Source: a virus
IMG/VR virus record: IMGVR_UViG_3300020205_001455
Span: 1-43,837 of that record
DNA: 43,837 bases
Strand: one strand, 5' to 3'
Shown: positions 6,845 to 15,528 of the stretch, one piece after another
Layout of the letters: the number at the start of each line of letters is the position of its first letter
Numbering within the stretch: position 1 is the stretch's first letter
The notes under the pieces: generated by a model
The model's database searches: none
What the model was told of the DNA's origin: nothing
What the model saw: the letters and a program-made list of their open reading frames with translations, nothing else
Made by a program: the position numbers and the translations under genes

Positions 6845-9800
6845 GACTTCTTTTCGGGATTATATCCCCATACCTTGAGTGCAAGTAACTTACGGGTGGG
6901 GCGACCTTTCTCGTCTCTCATCGCACCTTTTGCCCCCTTCATTCGATTTATAAAGTTAACTTGTTTTCCTGCCCATTCCCAATCATTAGGAGTCCACTTC
7001 TCTTTTGGTGTATCAAGCATTCGAATGATAGCACGGGCTGAATCGCGACCGCTTGTGATCTTTTTTCCATCTGCTCCCGCTTTTCCTGCTTCTTTACGGG
7101 ATAGACCTGCCTCTTCGCCCCCATCAGAATCAAGGAAAGATTCAATTTCTTTGCCTGACATGTTTACCAATTTTTGCCACTCCTTGTATAAGGATGACTT
7201 TTCTTCTTCGGACTTGTCTTCACCCAATCGCTCACGCTCACCAGGAGTGTCGTGCTTGTAGGTCTTTACAATTTCATCGCTGCCAATGAGAAGTGGTTTT
7301 CTTTTACCAATAGCAGTCCATTGCATTACACTATTGATTTTTTTTGATTCGTCAAGCCAACGGTCTGTTGTTTCGACTTCTTCACCATGCATCTTCCATG
7401 TAGTTGCATAAAAAACATCTTTCCATCGGTTACCATATCGCTTTTGGAATTCCTTCTTGATCTTTTCTTTCTTAGAGAATCTACGCGCAGAACCGCTAGG
7501 TGGACTAACTTCTAACAATAGAAAATCGAAGTCCTCGTTGATGTCGGTCTTCGGTTGGTCATTTCCAATCTCGCTGTTTCTTAGATCCTTGAGATGATCG
7601 ATGTATACTCGAATCAGTTGTGCAGACTCGTGCATGTTGCGGAGAAGGCATCTTTCCTCATATGCAATACTCATTCGAATCTTACCGTTATTGGTTTCAT
7701 CGGAGGTATCAATGTTTGTAAGACGCTCCATTGTCTCGTCATGCTCATATCCATTCTTGAGTGCTTTCAACTGACCCTTTTTTGCCAATTTCTTGTATAG
7801 GGTGCTATACTTAGAAGACTTGGTCTCGATATCCTTCTCATCAGGATTGACAAATTCCCATGATTGTGGATCATCATCGGACATCGTTTTTCGCTTTTCA
7901 AGTTTCTTCTTTCGGAGTTCTGCTTCCGCCTTACTCAAACCAGAAACATACTTCTTTGGAAGACCCGATTCCTTGTCCTTCGGGCTTTCCTTGGTCTTGC
8001 CCGTCTTTGTCTTGAATTTCATTCCTTTAGTGACATCGGCTTCGATAATGGGATCGCCTTCCACCTCATCACCCATCCCAAGGAAAGGCATAATCTTAAT
8101 TCCACCAACCATAATTTTGTTGAAGAAAGTCATGTCGATACCGCCCGATGTTATGATCTTGTCGATCAATTTGGAAAGTATCTTGCCAAATTTGTTTTCG
8201 TTGGCGAATGTAGCAATCGTCATTCCTGCTCCACTTGCTTTACGAGCCTGAGTTATAATTTCAGTTCTGGTTTTCGATACTTCTTTTCTGAACTCTTCAG
8301 GCGTGAGTGTTTTCTTCTTGTTTACCAATGCAAATATTTTTGTTGTTACAGCAGGAGTCCGAATCAACTCAACAACCGCCTTGGCTGCATCCTTGGTTGC
8401 CATTTCTGACAGTTCCTCTTCCTCCTCCTCGTCACCCTTGCGCTTGGATTTGACATCGGGTTGTGGATAGATTGCTTCTGCGGGATCGACAACCATGCCT
8501 GTCTTGCTGAGAAACTGCAATCCGATCAGTACCTTGGTTGACATGTGACTGCGATCACCTAGGCTGAACTTGATGTTTGAGTATTTCTTGCCGTGGAAAT
8601 CAATGTCCATGAGCACCACCAACCGCTTCTTTTCACCGATACCGCTCTTGACTGTAATGCGACTGACAATCTTCTTTGTTACTTTCTTACCGTTAGACAA
8701 TTTGAAAGTGACTGTGTGGTTGCCATTGTCCTTGATGTCTTCGGCATGGATCATGTTATATCCACTATTGCCTGTGTCAATCTTGGCAGTATATTCAACA
8801 CCATCGATGATTACATCTTCTCGCACCGCTAGATTTGAGAACAACTTCCAATGTGCTTTGTTGAGAATGTATTCGACAAAGTCCTCTACAAGTTCCTCGC
8901 CCTTGACATTGTCCTTGCCTTTGCCATCTTCGTAATATCGATAGTAGATATTACCACTACCTGGACTTGCATTCATCTCGATGATATATGGCTTGCCCTG
9001 ATTTATAACATGGTCGATCCCAACATAATAGCACTTACTGACTCTTGCAGCCCGCTCCACCAACTTTATTTCCTCGTCAGAAAGTTGGAAAGACCCACCC
9101 TTTGAACCACGGGCGATATTGGTGCGGAAGTCTTTTGGTGCCTTGTCTCTCTTGGCACACGCAAAGATCTTTCCATTAAGCACAATACTACGAACATCGT
9201 TCTTGAAGTCGGGTAGGAACTCCTGAATGATTATTTCTACCTTATACTTCCACAGAGTCTGAAGCACCGATTTTAGACTCTCCATGCTTTCGATCTTGGA
9301 GACACCGATTCCCTCCGCGCCCGTGAGAGTCTTGACAATGATCGGGAACTTACCACCAACTTCCTTGACTGCTGTTTCGATGTTTTCTTCGTTGGCAACA
9401 AACGCCGTGCGTGGCTGTGGCAACTCATGCTTGTTGAGAGCAATCGCTGTCTCCAACTTATTGGCACATAGTTCCATACCACCACGCTCATTGACCATGA
9501 ACACACCGTTGTTCTGTAGAATGGTCATGATTGCAACACCAATATCGCTATTCATCACACCACCGCGAACGATGGCTACGGTATTGCTCGGTGAGATTGT
9601 ACAATCCTTGCCTTCACCATCATAGTTCTTGATGACAATCTTCTTCGAGGCAACATTTGAAATCTCTATTTGAGCCTTCGATGTCTTGATTGCATAGAAC
9701 TCAATCTTACGCCGCTTACAAATTGATTCTACTTTTTCAACCGTGTCACTCAGATCCTTCTCTGATGATGTAAGAGCAATAATACACACTTTATCGTCGC

Positions 9801-10440
9801 CATCTTTGGCTTCCGTGACATATTCTTCCTTCAGGTTTAGACCTTTGCGGACATCCGAATACATCTTCTTCTTAATTGCAATATCGCTTCCAGGAACACC
9901 TGTAGCAAATTTTGCAAAGTCATTATCGAAGGCTGCTGCTCTCATCTTAGATGCCGACATTCCCTGTACGCTCTGTGAATCATCATCTCGTACATCTCCC
10001 GCCTGTACCACTTCAAAATTGTCGAAGGAATACTTTCGCTTCTTGGGATCGCGATCAGCAGTCTTCCCCTTATACTTCGAGATATTCTTGAAGTTCTCTA
10101 CTTGATCGCTTCCCGCAACCATGATAATGTTTTTGTATCCCAACTCACAGACATACAACACAGCAGAGTATGGATCTATTGCTTTGTTCAATGGGAACTT
10201 AGCCTTCGGGAAGAACTTTTTCAAGTACTCCACCTTCTGCTTGTGTGTCAATGGATTCTTCTTAGCATCCTGTGAAGCAGATGCAAAGATGAAGTGATCA
10301 GCATTGCGCTTCGATGCTTCGGAAAGAACTTTATCAACGAGCACACCATGACCGATTGTTGGCGGGTTCATGCGACCGAATGCAATAACAACTGTATCCT
10401 TCTTTGGTGCTTCTGTGAGATGTCGTGTAAAGTTCTTCAT
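6841..10440 (-). CDS. 1199-residue multidomain protein: nucleotidyltransferase, RimK-like ATP-grasp, RimB-like retropepsin, phage domains
   Basis: Residues 1-11 are MKNFTRHLTE|A, a capsid-targeting-type leader with the exact LTE|A cut site of T4 gp23. Residues 17-200 are a cytidylyltransferase-fold enzyme (GRMNPPTIGH at 22-31; MSASKMR at 161-167). Residues 217-530 resemble RimK-type ATP-grasp ligases, with a VKTLTGAEGIGV loop near 369-380 and IIEMNASPGSGN at 486-497. Residues 543-655 resemble RimB/PF05618 retropepsin-like proteins, with active-site D555-T-G and a KVLIGLQFL end motif. An acidic linker follows. Residues 680-1199 hold basic, mostly helical phage domains ending in a DUF6321-like segment (GRPTRKLLALKVWGYNP). 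Possible prohead-protease sites fall between domains (E210|A, E679|M, E800|A, E977|V). RimK adds glutamates to ribosomal protein S6; the phage substrate is unknown. Confidence 0.85.
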   Translation of the reverse strand: MKNFTRHLTEAPKKDTVVIAFGRMNPPTIGHGVLVDKVLSEASKRNADHFIFASASQDAKKNPLTHKQKVEYLKKFFPKAKFPLNKAIDPYSAVLYVCELGYKNIIMVAGSDQVENFKNISKYKGKTADRDPKKRKYSFDNFEVVQAGDVRDDDSQSVQGMSASKMRAAAFDNDFAKFATGVPGSDIAIKKKMYSDVRKGLNLKEEYVTEAKDGDDKVCIIALTSSEKDLSDTVEKVESICKRRKIEFYAIKTSKAQIEISNVASKKIVIKNYDGEGKDCTISPSNTVAIVRGGVMNSDIGVAIMTILQNNGVFMVNERGGMELCANKLETAIALNKHELPQPRTAFVANEENIETAVKEVGGKFPIIVKTLTGAEGIGVSKIESMESLKSVLQTLWKYKVEIIIQEFLPDFKNDVRSIVLNGKIFACAKRDKAPKDFRTNIARGSKGGSFQLSDEEIKLVERAARVSKCYYVGIDHVINQGKPYIIEMNASPGSGNIYYRYYEDGKGKDNVKGEELVEDFVEYILNKAHWKLFSNLAVREDVIIDGVEYTAKIDTGNSGYNMIHAEDIKDNGNHTVTFKLSNGKKVTKKIVSRITVKSGIGEKKRLVVLMDIDFHGKKYSNIKFSLGDRSHMSTKVLIGLQFLSKTGMVVDPAEAIYPQPDVKSKRKGDEEEEEELSEMATKDAAKAVVELIRTPAVTTKIFALVNKKKTLTPEEFRKEVSKTRTEIITQARKASGAGMTIATFANENKFGKILSKLIDKIITSGGIDMTFFNKIMVGGIKIMPFLGMGDEVEGDPIIEADVTKGMKFKTKTGKTKESPKDKESGLPKKYVSGLSKAEAELRKKKLEKRKTMSDDDPQSWEFVNPDEKDIETKSSKYSTLYKKLAKKGQLKALKNGYEHDETMERLTNIDTSDETNNGKIRMSIAYEERCLLRNMHESAQLIRVYIDHLKDLRNSEIGNDQPKTDINEDFDFLLLEVSPPSGSARRFSKKEKIKKEFQKRYGNRWKDVFYATTWKMHGEEVETTDRWLDESKKINSVMQWTAIGKRKPLLIGSDEIVKTYKHDTPGERERLGEDKSEEEKSSLYKEWQKLVNMSGKEIESFLDSDGGEEAGLSRKEAGKAGADGKKITSGRDSARAIIRMLDTPKEKWTPNDWEWAGKQVNFINRMKGAKGAMRDEKGRPTRKLLALKVWGYNPEKKS

Positions 10441-11639
10441 GGATCGTTTATCTTTCGATTCTGTCTACTAAACCGCAGACGATTGACCAACTTAACCGCA
10501 GTTCCTGTACGGACGATTACAATCCCCTCGGGATCAGTTGGGCGAATACCATCAGCATCCATGAAGAAGTGACCGAGAGCAGAGACCGCATACATTTTGG
10601 CAAGGATGATTTCCTTGACTTTAGAGATCTTGTTGTGCAGTTCAAACATGTCGGAAAATTGACCATCATAAGCATCGATGAAAGCGATCAAATCATTTAA
10701 GGCGGCTTCTTTGGCCTGTTTGCCCTTCTCAGTCTTCAGTTTATTTATTTCTTTTTCCAATTTAGTCTTAATATACAGTTTCAAACCACCCGATGTGAAA
10801 CTTGTGAGACCGCCGTTGATGGTACTATTGATATAAGGAAGCAGCATTGGCATGAGGTCTTTACGGGCTAGCAGAGTCTTCAGGAAGGGCTTTACCTTCT
10901 TGGCTAGGGCTTCACACTCAGAGATGCTCCGAATCGCGGTATCGCCTTCTCCACCCTTCAGAAGGGCAGGAGTCAAATCGTAGATGTTCGGGTCTGTAAA
11001 CCAAACATCGGGATGTTGTTTGAGTTGATTTGCATTAAAATTGAAGGAGGTTGCCCGTATATCGGCAAGTGTCTTCCCCGAATACTCTGTATGGAATGCG
11101 ATTCCAATCTTTGCAGCCCCAACCCGTTTGCCGATTTCGCTATCTTTTGGAACGGTGTATAAAATTGTGTTAGGCTGAAATCCAATATGCGGTTGACCGT
11201 TGATGGTCAGACTCTTCTTGGAATTGCCAACGAACATTAAGTCGCCCTGTAGTATGGTTTTGATTCCAATTTTTGAAAGATATTTTAAGCATTCGACTAA
11301 CTTATCTGCCAAGTCCTTTATCTCAAATCCCTTGCGAATTTCTTGTTCGGTGTGGAATACCTTTTGAACTTCCTTACCGAAAATTCCTTTAATTGCGACA
11401 AAAAACTTCTTGTTCTCGGGATGAATACCACATATGACGGCAGGTTTGCCATCCCATTTTGTGGACATTCCCAATGATGTGCTGCCCGTCTTTAGGCTCT
11501 GTACAATGTCCTTCATGAAGGCAATTGAATTGTCCAGTCCACTACCGCCACGAAGAAGCATGAGATCTTCAATGTGATCTAAATGTTTATTTGTTTCTGT
11601 TTGCTCCATGAGGGGAAGCAATTGTTTAAATGACAGCAT
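10437..11639 (-). CDS. Nucleotidyltransferase/ligase-fold protein with candidate capsid-targeting leader
   Basis: The start at 11639 (MLSFKQLLPLMEQTETN) is chosen because AGGAG lies close upstream; the longer frame runs through the tRNA-Ile gene. The 400-residue product has a KWDGKPAV motif near residue 63, matching motif I (KxDG) of ATP/NAD ligases and capping enzymes. ILQGDLMF near 130 resembles motif III, and DPEGIVIV with a following VKLV near 380 resembles motifs IV and V. Homologous proteins of unknown function (DUF6267-like, from memory) occur in aquatic T4-like phages. The leader contains LME|Q, a possible prohead cut. It heads the late operon with the 1199-residue and 86-residue genes. 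A repair ligase delivered with the genome is one reading; no activity is proven. Confidence 0.75.
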   Translation of the reverse strand: MLSFKQLLPLMEQTETNKHLDHIEDLMLLRGGSGLDNSIAFMKDIVQSLKTGSTSLGMSTKWDGKPAVICGIHPENKKFFVAIKGIFGKEVQKVFHTEQEIRKGFEIKDLADKLVECLKYLSKIGIKTILQGDLMFVGNSKKSLTINGQPHIGFQPNTILYTVPKDSEIGKRVGAAKIGIAFHTEYSGKTLADIRATSFNFNANQLKQHPDVWFTDPNIYDLTPALLKGGEGDTAIRSISECEALAKKVKPFLKTLLARKDLMPMLLPYINSTINGGLTSFTSGGLKLYIKTKLEKEINKLKTEKGKQAKEAALNDLIAFIDAYDGQFSDMFELHNKISKVKEIILAKMYAVSALGHFFMDADGIRPTDPEGIVIVRTGTAVKLVNRLRFSRQNRKINDP

Positions 11640-11656
11640 CGGGATCTCCTGCGCTG

Positions 11657-11663
11657 TATTTAG
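11657..11663 (-). promoter_or_regulatory. Late-promoter-like CTAAATA motif for the packaged-enzyme operon
   Basis: ACTAAATAC on the minus strand sits 18 bases before the ATG at 11639 and just downstream of tRNA-Ile, so it can start a late message covering 11639 to 6584. Confidence 0.5.
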
Positions 11664-11675
11664 TCTCGTTTGAAA

Positions 11676-11750
11676 TGGGCGGGGCGGGAGTCGAACCCGC
11701 ATGAGCGCACTTATAAGGTGCGACCTTTTACCACTATCAGGCACCCGCCC
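11676..11750 (-). tRNA. tRNA-Ile (anticodon UAU)
   Basis: Acceptor GGGCGGG pairs with CCCGCCC; the T arm is GCGGG-TTCGACT-CCCGC. The anticodon stem CGCAC/GTGCG encloses CTTATAA, giving anticodon TAT, which reads the AUA codon. The 3' CCA is not encoded. The gene sits between gp41 and the late operon. Confidence 0.92.
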
Positions 11751-11757
11751 GTGAAAT

Positions 11758-13191
11758 TTATGACCAACCTTTTGTGTTGGGCTTGTCTCGCCCGTACCCA
11801 CCCGTGCGTCTGTGTGCGCCCCCGCCCCCGTGTGCGTGAGGGGTATCATCGTCATCTGTATCAACAGCCCCACCACCCTGAATCAACTGTTGTTGAGAAT
11901 CGTCCACATCAAATAACTTCATTTTGGCACGGTCTATGCCAATAACAAATTTACGATTTGCAACGATGTCATTGTATCGGTTCTTCAACTGCTTCACCAT
12001 TACTTGACCCAACTCATCCAATTGCTCGGTAGCAATTAAGGCAAACATGAAATCGGCAGTAGCGGGTAGACCAAACGACTCAGATGTGTCTGTGAGTTCA
12101 ACATCTGTATTACCAAAGCCCGAACGATTGGTCTGTGTGGCGGTGAAGATGGGAACACCAACCTCGACAGCCAAGCCACGAAGTTCCTCTGCAATCGCCT
12201 TGACATAGGTGTATGAATTGACATTTCCATTTGCCTTGAAGCGCGAAGATGCACAGATGTTCAAGTAGTCGATAAAGATGACATCAGGCTTGAAGTTCTT
12301 CTTCAGGCGCAATTCATCCAACAAATGACGGAAATGGTTTGAATTGGCAGATGCGGTGGGGTACTCCTTGATCAGGAGTTTCCCCGTGATACCCATGGTC
12401 ACCTTGGCAAGCCGCTTGGCATAGATCTCCATGGGCAACTTCTTGAGATCATCCAAGGTGATGTCCATGAGGTTCGCATCGATCCGCTCTGCGATTCGCT
12501 CCTCTGCCATCTCACAGGTGATGTACAGTACATTCTTACTCTGAGATAGGTAGTTCGCAGCATGGTGATACATGAACAGACTCTTGCCCACGCCCGTACC
12601 CGCGAGGATAACATTGAGAGTCTTGTCAGGCACACCACCGTTCGTGATCTTGTTGAAGTAGTCAAGATCGAATGGGGTCTTCTTCTCCACGCGATGGTAG
12701 AAGTCATATCGCTTCTCTGCATCTTCAATAAAATCGTGACCGATATGTTCATCGAATGAAACGCTAAGAGCCTGTGTGAGAATCTCTGGAATCGCGTTCT
12801 TGGAGCGACCCTTCGCTTTCTTTTCATCAAGCAGTTCGATGGATTCCATCAGCGCATTATATACAGCCTTATCCTTACAGAACTTTTCGGTCTGATCGAC
12901 AAGCCACTCCTCGTCAGGTTCTTCTACAGATTTCTCTAGGCATTCAACCAACTTAACACACTCGTCAAACTCACCTTGCGAGAGACCATCCTGCTGATTC
13001 AGAATAATGTTTAATGCTTCGCGTGTGGGTGCTGTGGCATACTTCTCGATGAATTCAGATACGCTGTTGAACAGTCGTTTTTCACAAGGATCGTGAAAGT
13101 ATTCTTGTCTGAGAAACGGCTGTACTCGCCGTGTAAAGTCGGGTCGGTGAAGAAGGCTGCGTAAGATGATAAGTTCGATTTTGTCTGTCAT
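11758..13191 (-). CDS. 41: Replicative DNA helicase, T4 gp41-like (DnaB family)
   Basis: The product of about 477 residues has an N-terminal DnaB-type helical domain and a RecA-type motor with Walker A GTGVGKS at about 198-204 and Walker B VIFIDYLN near residue 310. The ATQTNRSG segment near 355 matches motif H4 of the family. The C-terminus is a Gly/His/Asp-rich tail. It unwinds the lagging-strand template and partners gp61 primase. ATGs also exist at 13203 and 13200, but the TATAAT box of the promoter overlaps these, so the ATG at 13191 is the first that can be in the message. Confidence 0.94.
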   Translation of the reverse strand: MTDKIELIILRSLLHRPDFTRRVQPFLRQEYFHDPCEKRLFNSVSEFIEKYATAPTREALNIILNQQDGLSQGEFDECVKLVECLEKSVEEPDEEWLVDQTEKFCKDKAVYNALMESIELLDEKKAKGRSKNAIPEILTQALSVSFDEHIGHDFIEDAEKRYDFYHRVEKKTPFDLDYFNKITNGGVPDKTLNVILAGTGVGKSLFMYHHAANYLSQSKNVLYITCEMAEERIAERIDANLMDITLDDLKKLPMEIYAKRLAKVTMGITGKLLIKEYPTASANSNHFRHLLDELRLKKNFKPDVIFIDYLNICASSRFKANGNVNSYTYVKAIAEELRGLAVEVGVPIFTATQTNRSGFGNTDVELTDTSESFGLPATADFMFALIATEQLDELGQVMVKQLKNRYNDIVANRKFVIGIDRAKMKLFDVDDSQQQLIQGGGAVDTDDDDTPHAHGGGGAHRRTGGYGRDKPNTKGWS

Positions 13192-13201
13192 GGATTCCAT
13201 C

Positions 13202-13230
13202 ATTATACCACATTAACACACAAAAAGCAA
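13202..13230 (-). promoter_or_regulatory. Sigma70-type early promoter for gp41
   Basis: TTGCTT (13230-13225), a 17-base spacer and a consensus TATAAT (13207-13202) on the minus strand. The predicted mRNA start near 13195 is about 4 bases before the ATG at 13191, so the transcript would be almost leaderless. Confidence 0.72.
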
Positions 13231-13292
13231 GGGGATAAATCAAGGCTTTCGATAGATCCAACAGCCCCCAATTAATCTTTTTTGTTTCTTCC

Positions 13293-14036
13293 TCATGTGT
13301 ACAGTCTGCGTCTCACATCTTCAATTGCATTTGGTGGTAGTTCACCGCAAGCAATAAGGCATGGATCGATTTTGTTCTGGTGGTTTGTGATGTCTTTCTT
13401 CGTGTATACACAAGTGCCATGTTTGTAGGTTAAGAAACTCAAGATGCTTTGGTCATGTCTGTGATCCCTGAATTCGGGGTAGTTAGGAAGACCTCGGCTG
13501 TTCGGAAGATCGGTGATAATCCTAGGATCACATGCGTACCGCAACCACTCCTCTACAAATGCTATTGCAAATGGAGTCTTCCTACAAACAAAACTACTTG
13601 CTATCCGCTGCGGCGAATTGCGAATCACATCGTTATCCATGCCCATCAGCACAAAAGCATCTCTCTTAGTATACATGCCATTCGTGAAGCACTCACCAAA
13701 AGTCATCACCCCTTTCTCTCCGATGGCATCTGCTTCTCCAAGAATCAAATCCCACGGGTTGGCACAAAAGTAGAATCCCGAATCTGTGTACATTAGCCAA
13801 TCTGTTTCACGCATCTCCTTGAGATATCGAAGAATCAGATATGGCTTCCAAATCCAGTATCCTGCTCCTCTTGGCTGAGGAAGGGTATAGGAGTTGTTAG
13901 AAATGAACTCTTGATCCAAGTCTTTTAATCCGTGTGAGATTGAAGTGTCGAACCCACCCCTGCTTAGAGCGGTTTCGCTGTTCAGTTTTTGAACCTCTAG
14001 GTATCTGACATGGGCGTAGTTAATATGAATCTTCAT
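13293..14036 (-). CDS. Glycosyltransferase-like protein, tandem copy 2
   Basis: The start at 14036 (MKIHINYAH) is set by AAGGA 8 bases upstream and by alignment to its paralogue at 14048-14749. The 247-residue product contains PRGAGYWIWKPYLIL (about residues 55-69) and DWLMYTDSG (about 78-86). A GAGYW-WKPY block followed by a DxD/DSG segment is typical of a GT-A-type family found in capsule and LPS clusters. The likely job is transfer of one sugar in the glycan built by this cassette. It closes the cassette, 89 bases before gp41. Acceptor and donor are unknown. Confidence 0.75.
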   Translation of the reverse strand: MKIHINYAHVRYLEVQKLNSETALSRGGFDTSISHGLKDLDQEFISNNSYTLPQPRGAGYWIWKPYLILRYLKEMRETDWLMYTDSGFYFCANPWDLILGEADAIGEKGVMTFGECFTNGMYTKRDAFVLMGMDNDVIRNSPQRIASSFVCRKTPFAIAFVEEWLRYACDPRIITDLPNSRGLPNYPEFRDHRHDQSILSFLTYKHGTCVYTKKDITNHQNKIDPCLIACGELPPNAIEDVRRRLYT

Positions 14037-14047
14037 GGTGTAATTCC

Positions 14048-14749
14048 TTATACAGGATTGCGAGTGTGATAAATGCAATGATCTGTTGGGTTGCTGTACT
14101 GTGTAATGTCAGACTTCTCCCACACATAGGTGCCGTGCTTGATTGTGAGAAGGCTCATGATGCTCTGATCGTGACGATGGTCTTTGAATGAGGGATAATT
14201 GGGAAGCCCCTGTGTGTTAGGCAAATCGCTGATAATCCTAGGATCCTGTGCGTACTTTAGCCACTCGTCCACAAAAGCAATCGAAAAGGGAGTCTTCTTA
14301 CAAACAAAAACGCTTGCCATTCTTTGTCCCGAATCCGTGTATTTTGGCTCATCCAATCCCATGAGTACAAACGCATCTCTTTTGCACAGTTCCTTGTTTA
14401 ATCCACAGCAATTGAAAGTCATAATACCCTTGTCACCAATCTCAGACTCAACAGAGGCAACCCAATCCCAAGGGTTTCTTACGAAGTACATCCCTGAATC
14501 TGTGTACATCAGCCAATCTTCACTACCCATCTTCTCCATTATCTTACGAATCAGGTATGGTTTCCACACCCAATATCCCGCCCCTCTCGCTTGAGAGAGC
14601 GTGTATCTGTTTCCATTGACAAACTCTTCGTCTAGGTCTTTGATGTCATATGGAATTGAGATGTCGAATCCATGTTCTAATGCAGAAGCACAGCATTTTT
14701 GCTGTGAGTTAAGGTACCTTCCATGTGCGTAGTTGATATGAATCTTCAT
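14048..14749 (-). CDS. Glycosyltransferase-like protein, tandem copy 1
   Basis: The 233-residue product is a close paralogue of the next gene. Both start MKIHINYAH-RYL and share RGAGYW-WKPYLI, DWLMYTDSG, KRDAFVLMG and LPN-GLPNYP-F-DHRHDQSI. The DSG/DxD-like acid pair and the WKPY block suggest a GT-A glycosyltransferase fold. The ATG overlaps the stop of the epimerase gene (ATGA). The pair most likely arose by tandem duplication and may transfer different sugars. Confidence 0.75.
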   Translation of the reverse strand: MKIHINYAHGRYLNSQQKCCASALEHGFDISIPYDIKDLDEEFVNGNRYTLSQARGAGYWVWKPYLIRKIMEKMGSEDWLMYTDSGMYFVRNPWDWVASVESEIGDKGIMTFNCCGLNKELCKRDAFVLMGLDEPKYTDSGQRMASVFVCKKTPFSIAFVDEWLKYAQDPRIISDLPNTQGLPNYPSFKDHRHDQSIMSLLTIKHGTYVWEKSDITQYSNPTDHCIYHTRNPV

Positions 14750-15528
14750 AGTGTAGTTTGACTTTTCAAAATTGAATCGTAAGTGTTTTTGAGACCCTGA
14801 TAAAAGCCGATTAACGGAACATCTAGTTTCAGTTCCTGTCCACAGTAGAACGAGATTCCACCTTCTTGAACATCGATTGGTACTTCATGGCTTCCCAATC
14901 GATTGATCTGTGCTGCAATGTCTGTCAGGGAGTGTTTTTCCCTGTATGAACAATTAACTTCCTTCGGTGGCTCTCTATCAACCAAGTACTTATGTACCAC
15001 AGAGACCAAGTCTTTCATATAGAAGAAGTCCATGATCTTATCTTTTTGGATCTTCATTGGTTCATGCCGAACACATCGATTGATGTTGGCTTTGATAAAT
15101 CGGGTAGGCAATTCATTCTCATCAAACACGCCAAAAATTCTGATGTTGTAACAGTTTGGTGTCTCTTTGATTGAGTTTGCAATCACCCTCTTGCTCAGAC
15201 CATATGGAGTCTCGGGTGCGAATGTCTCGGCACCCGAACCAAGTCCAATCAGGCGGGAGAAATGATCTTTACACGACAGTAGGTTATAGTGCATCAAAAG
15301 GTTTTGCTCAAGAACGGTTTCAGAATCCGACTTCAATCTGCTCCCACCCGCGATTGCTGTGTGGATAACAGCATCGAACTGTTTGCCATCAAACCATTCT
15401 CTCATAGCCTTTCCGTCCGTAAGGTCAAAATCAAGGCGAGTGATGGTGGTGATCTGATAGCGAGACTCTAAAGAGCGGTGTATGGATTTTCCAACATAGC
15501 CATTTCCACCTGTGATCAGAATCTTCAT
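14746..15528 (-). CDS. NAD-dependent epimerase/reductase (extended SDR)
   Basis: The 260-residue product begins MKILITGGNGYVGKS, the GxxGxxG Rossmann motif of extended short-chain dehydrogenases. The catalytic YGLSK (Y-x3-K) lies near residue 109. It is shorter than most sugar epimerases (about 310) and ends soon after the substrate domain. In this cassette it could reduce or epimerise the 4-keto sugar left by the dehydratase and the RfbH-like enzyme. It is translationally coupled to genes on both sides. Confidence 0.82.
   Translation of the reverse strand: MKILITGGNGYVGKSIHRSLESRYQITTITRLDFDLTDGKAMREWFDGKQFDAVIHTAIAGGSRLKSDSETVLEQNLLMHYNLLSCKDHFSRLIGLGSGAETFAPETPYGLSKRVIANSIKETPNCYNIRIFGVFDENELPTRFIKANINRCVRHEPMKIQKDKIMDFFYMKDLVSVVHKYLVDREPPKEVNCSYREKHSLTDIAAQINRLGSHEVPIDVQEGGISFYCGQELKLDVPLIGFYQGLKNTYDSILKSQTTL

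Noticed and set aside
6880-6895. TATAAT-like sequence before the 86-residue gene
   Set aside because: It lies inside the coding end of the 1199-residue gene with no -35 partner; the ATGA overlap explains expression of the next gene.
11640-11876. N-terminal extension of the ligase-fold gene
   Set aside because: It would run through the tRNA-Ile gene and the end of gp41; the ATG at 11639 has an AGGAG site and a leader like those of its neighbours.
12399-12830. 143-residue Arg/Ser-rich frame inside gp41
   Set aside because: Out-of-frame shadow of the helicase motor domain.
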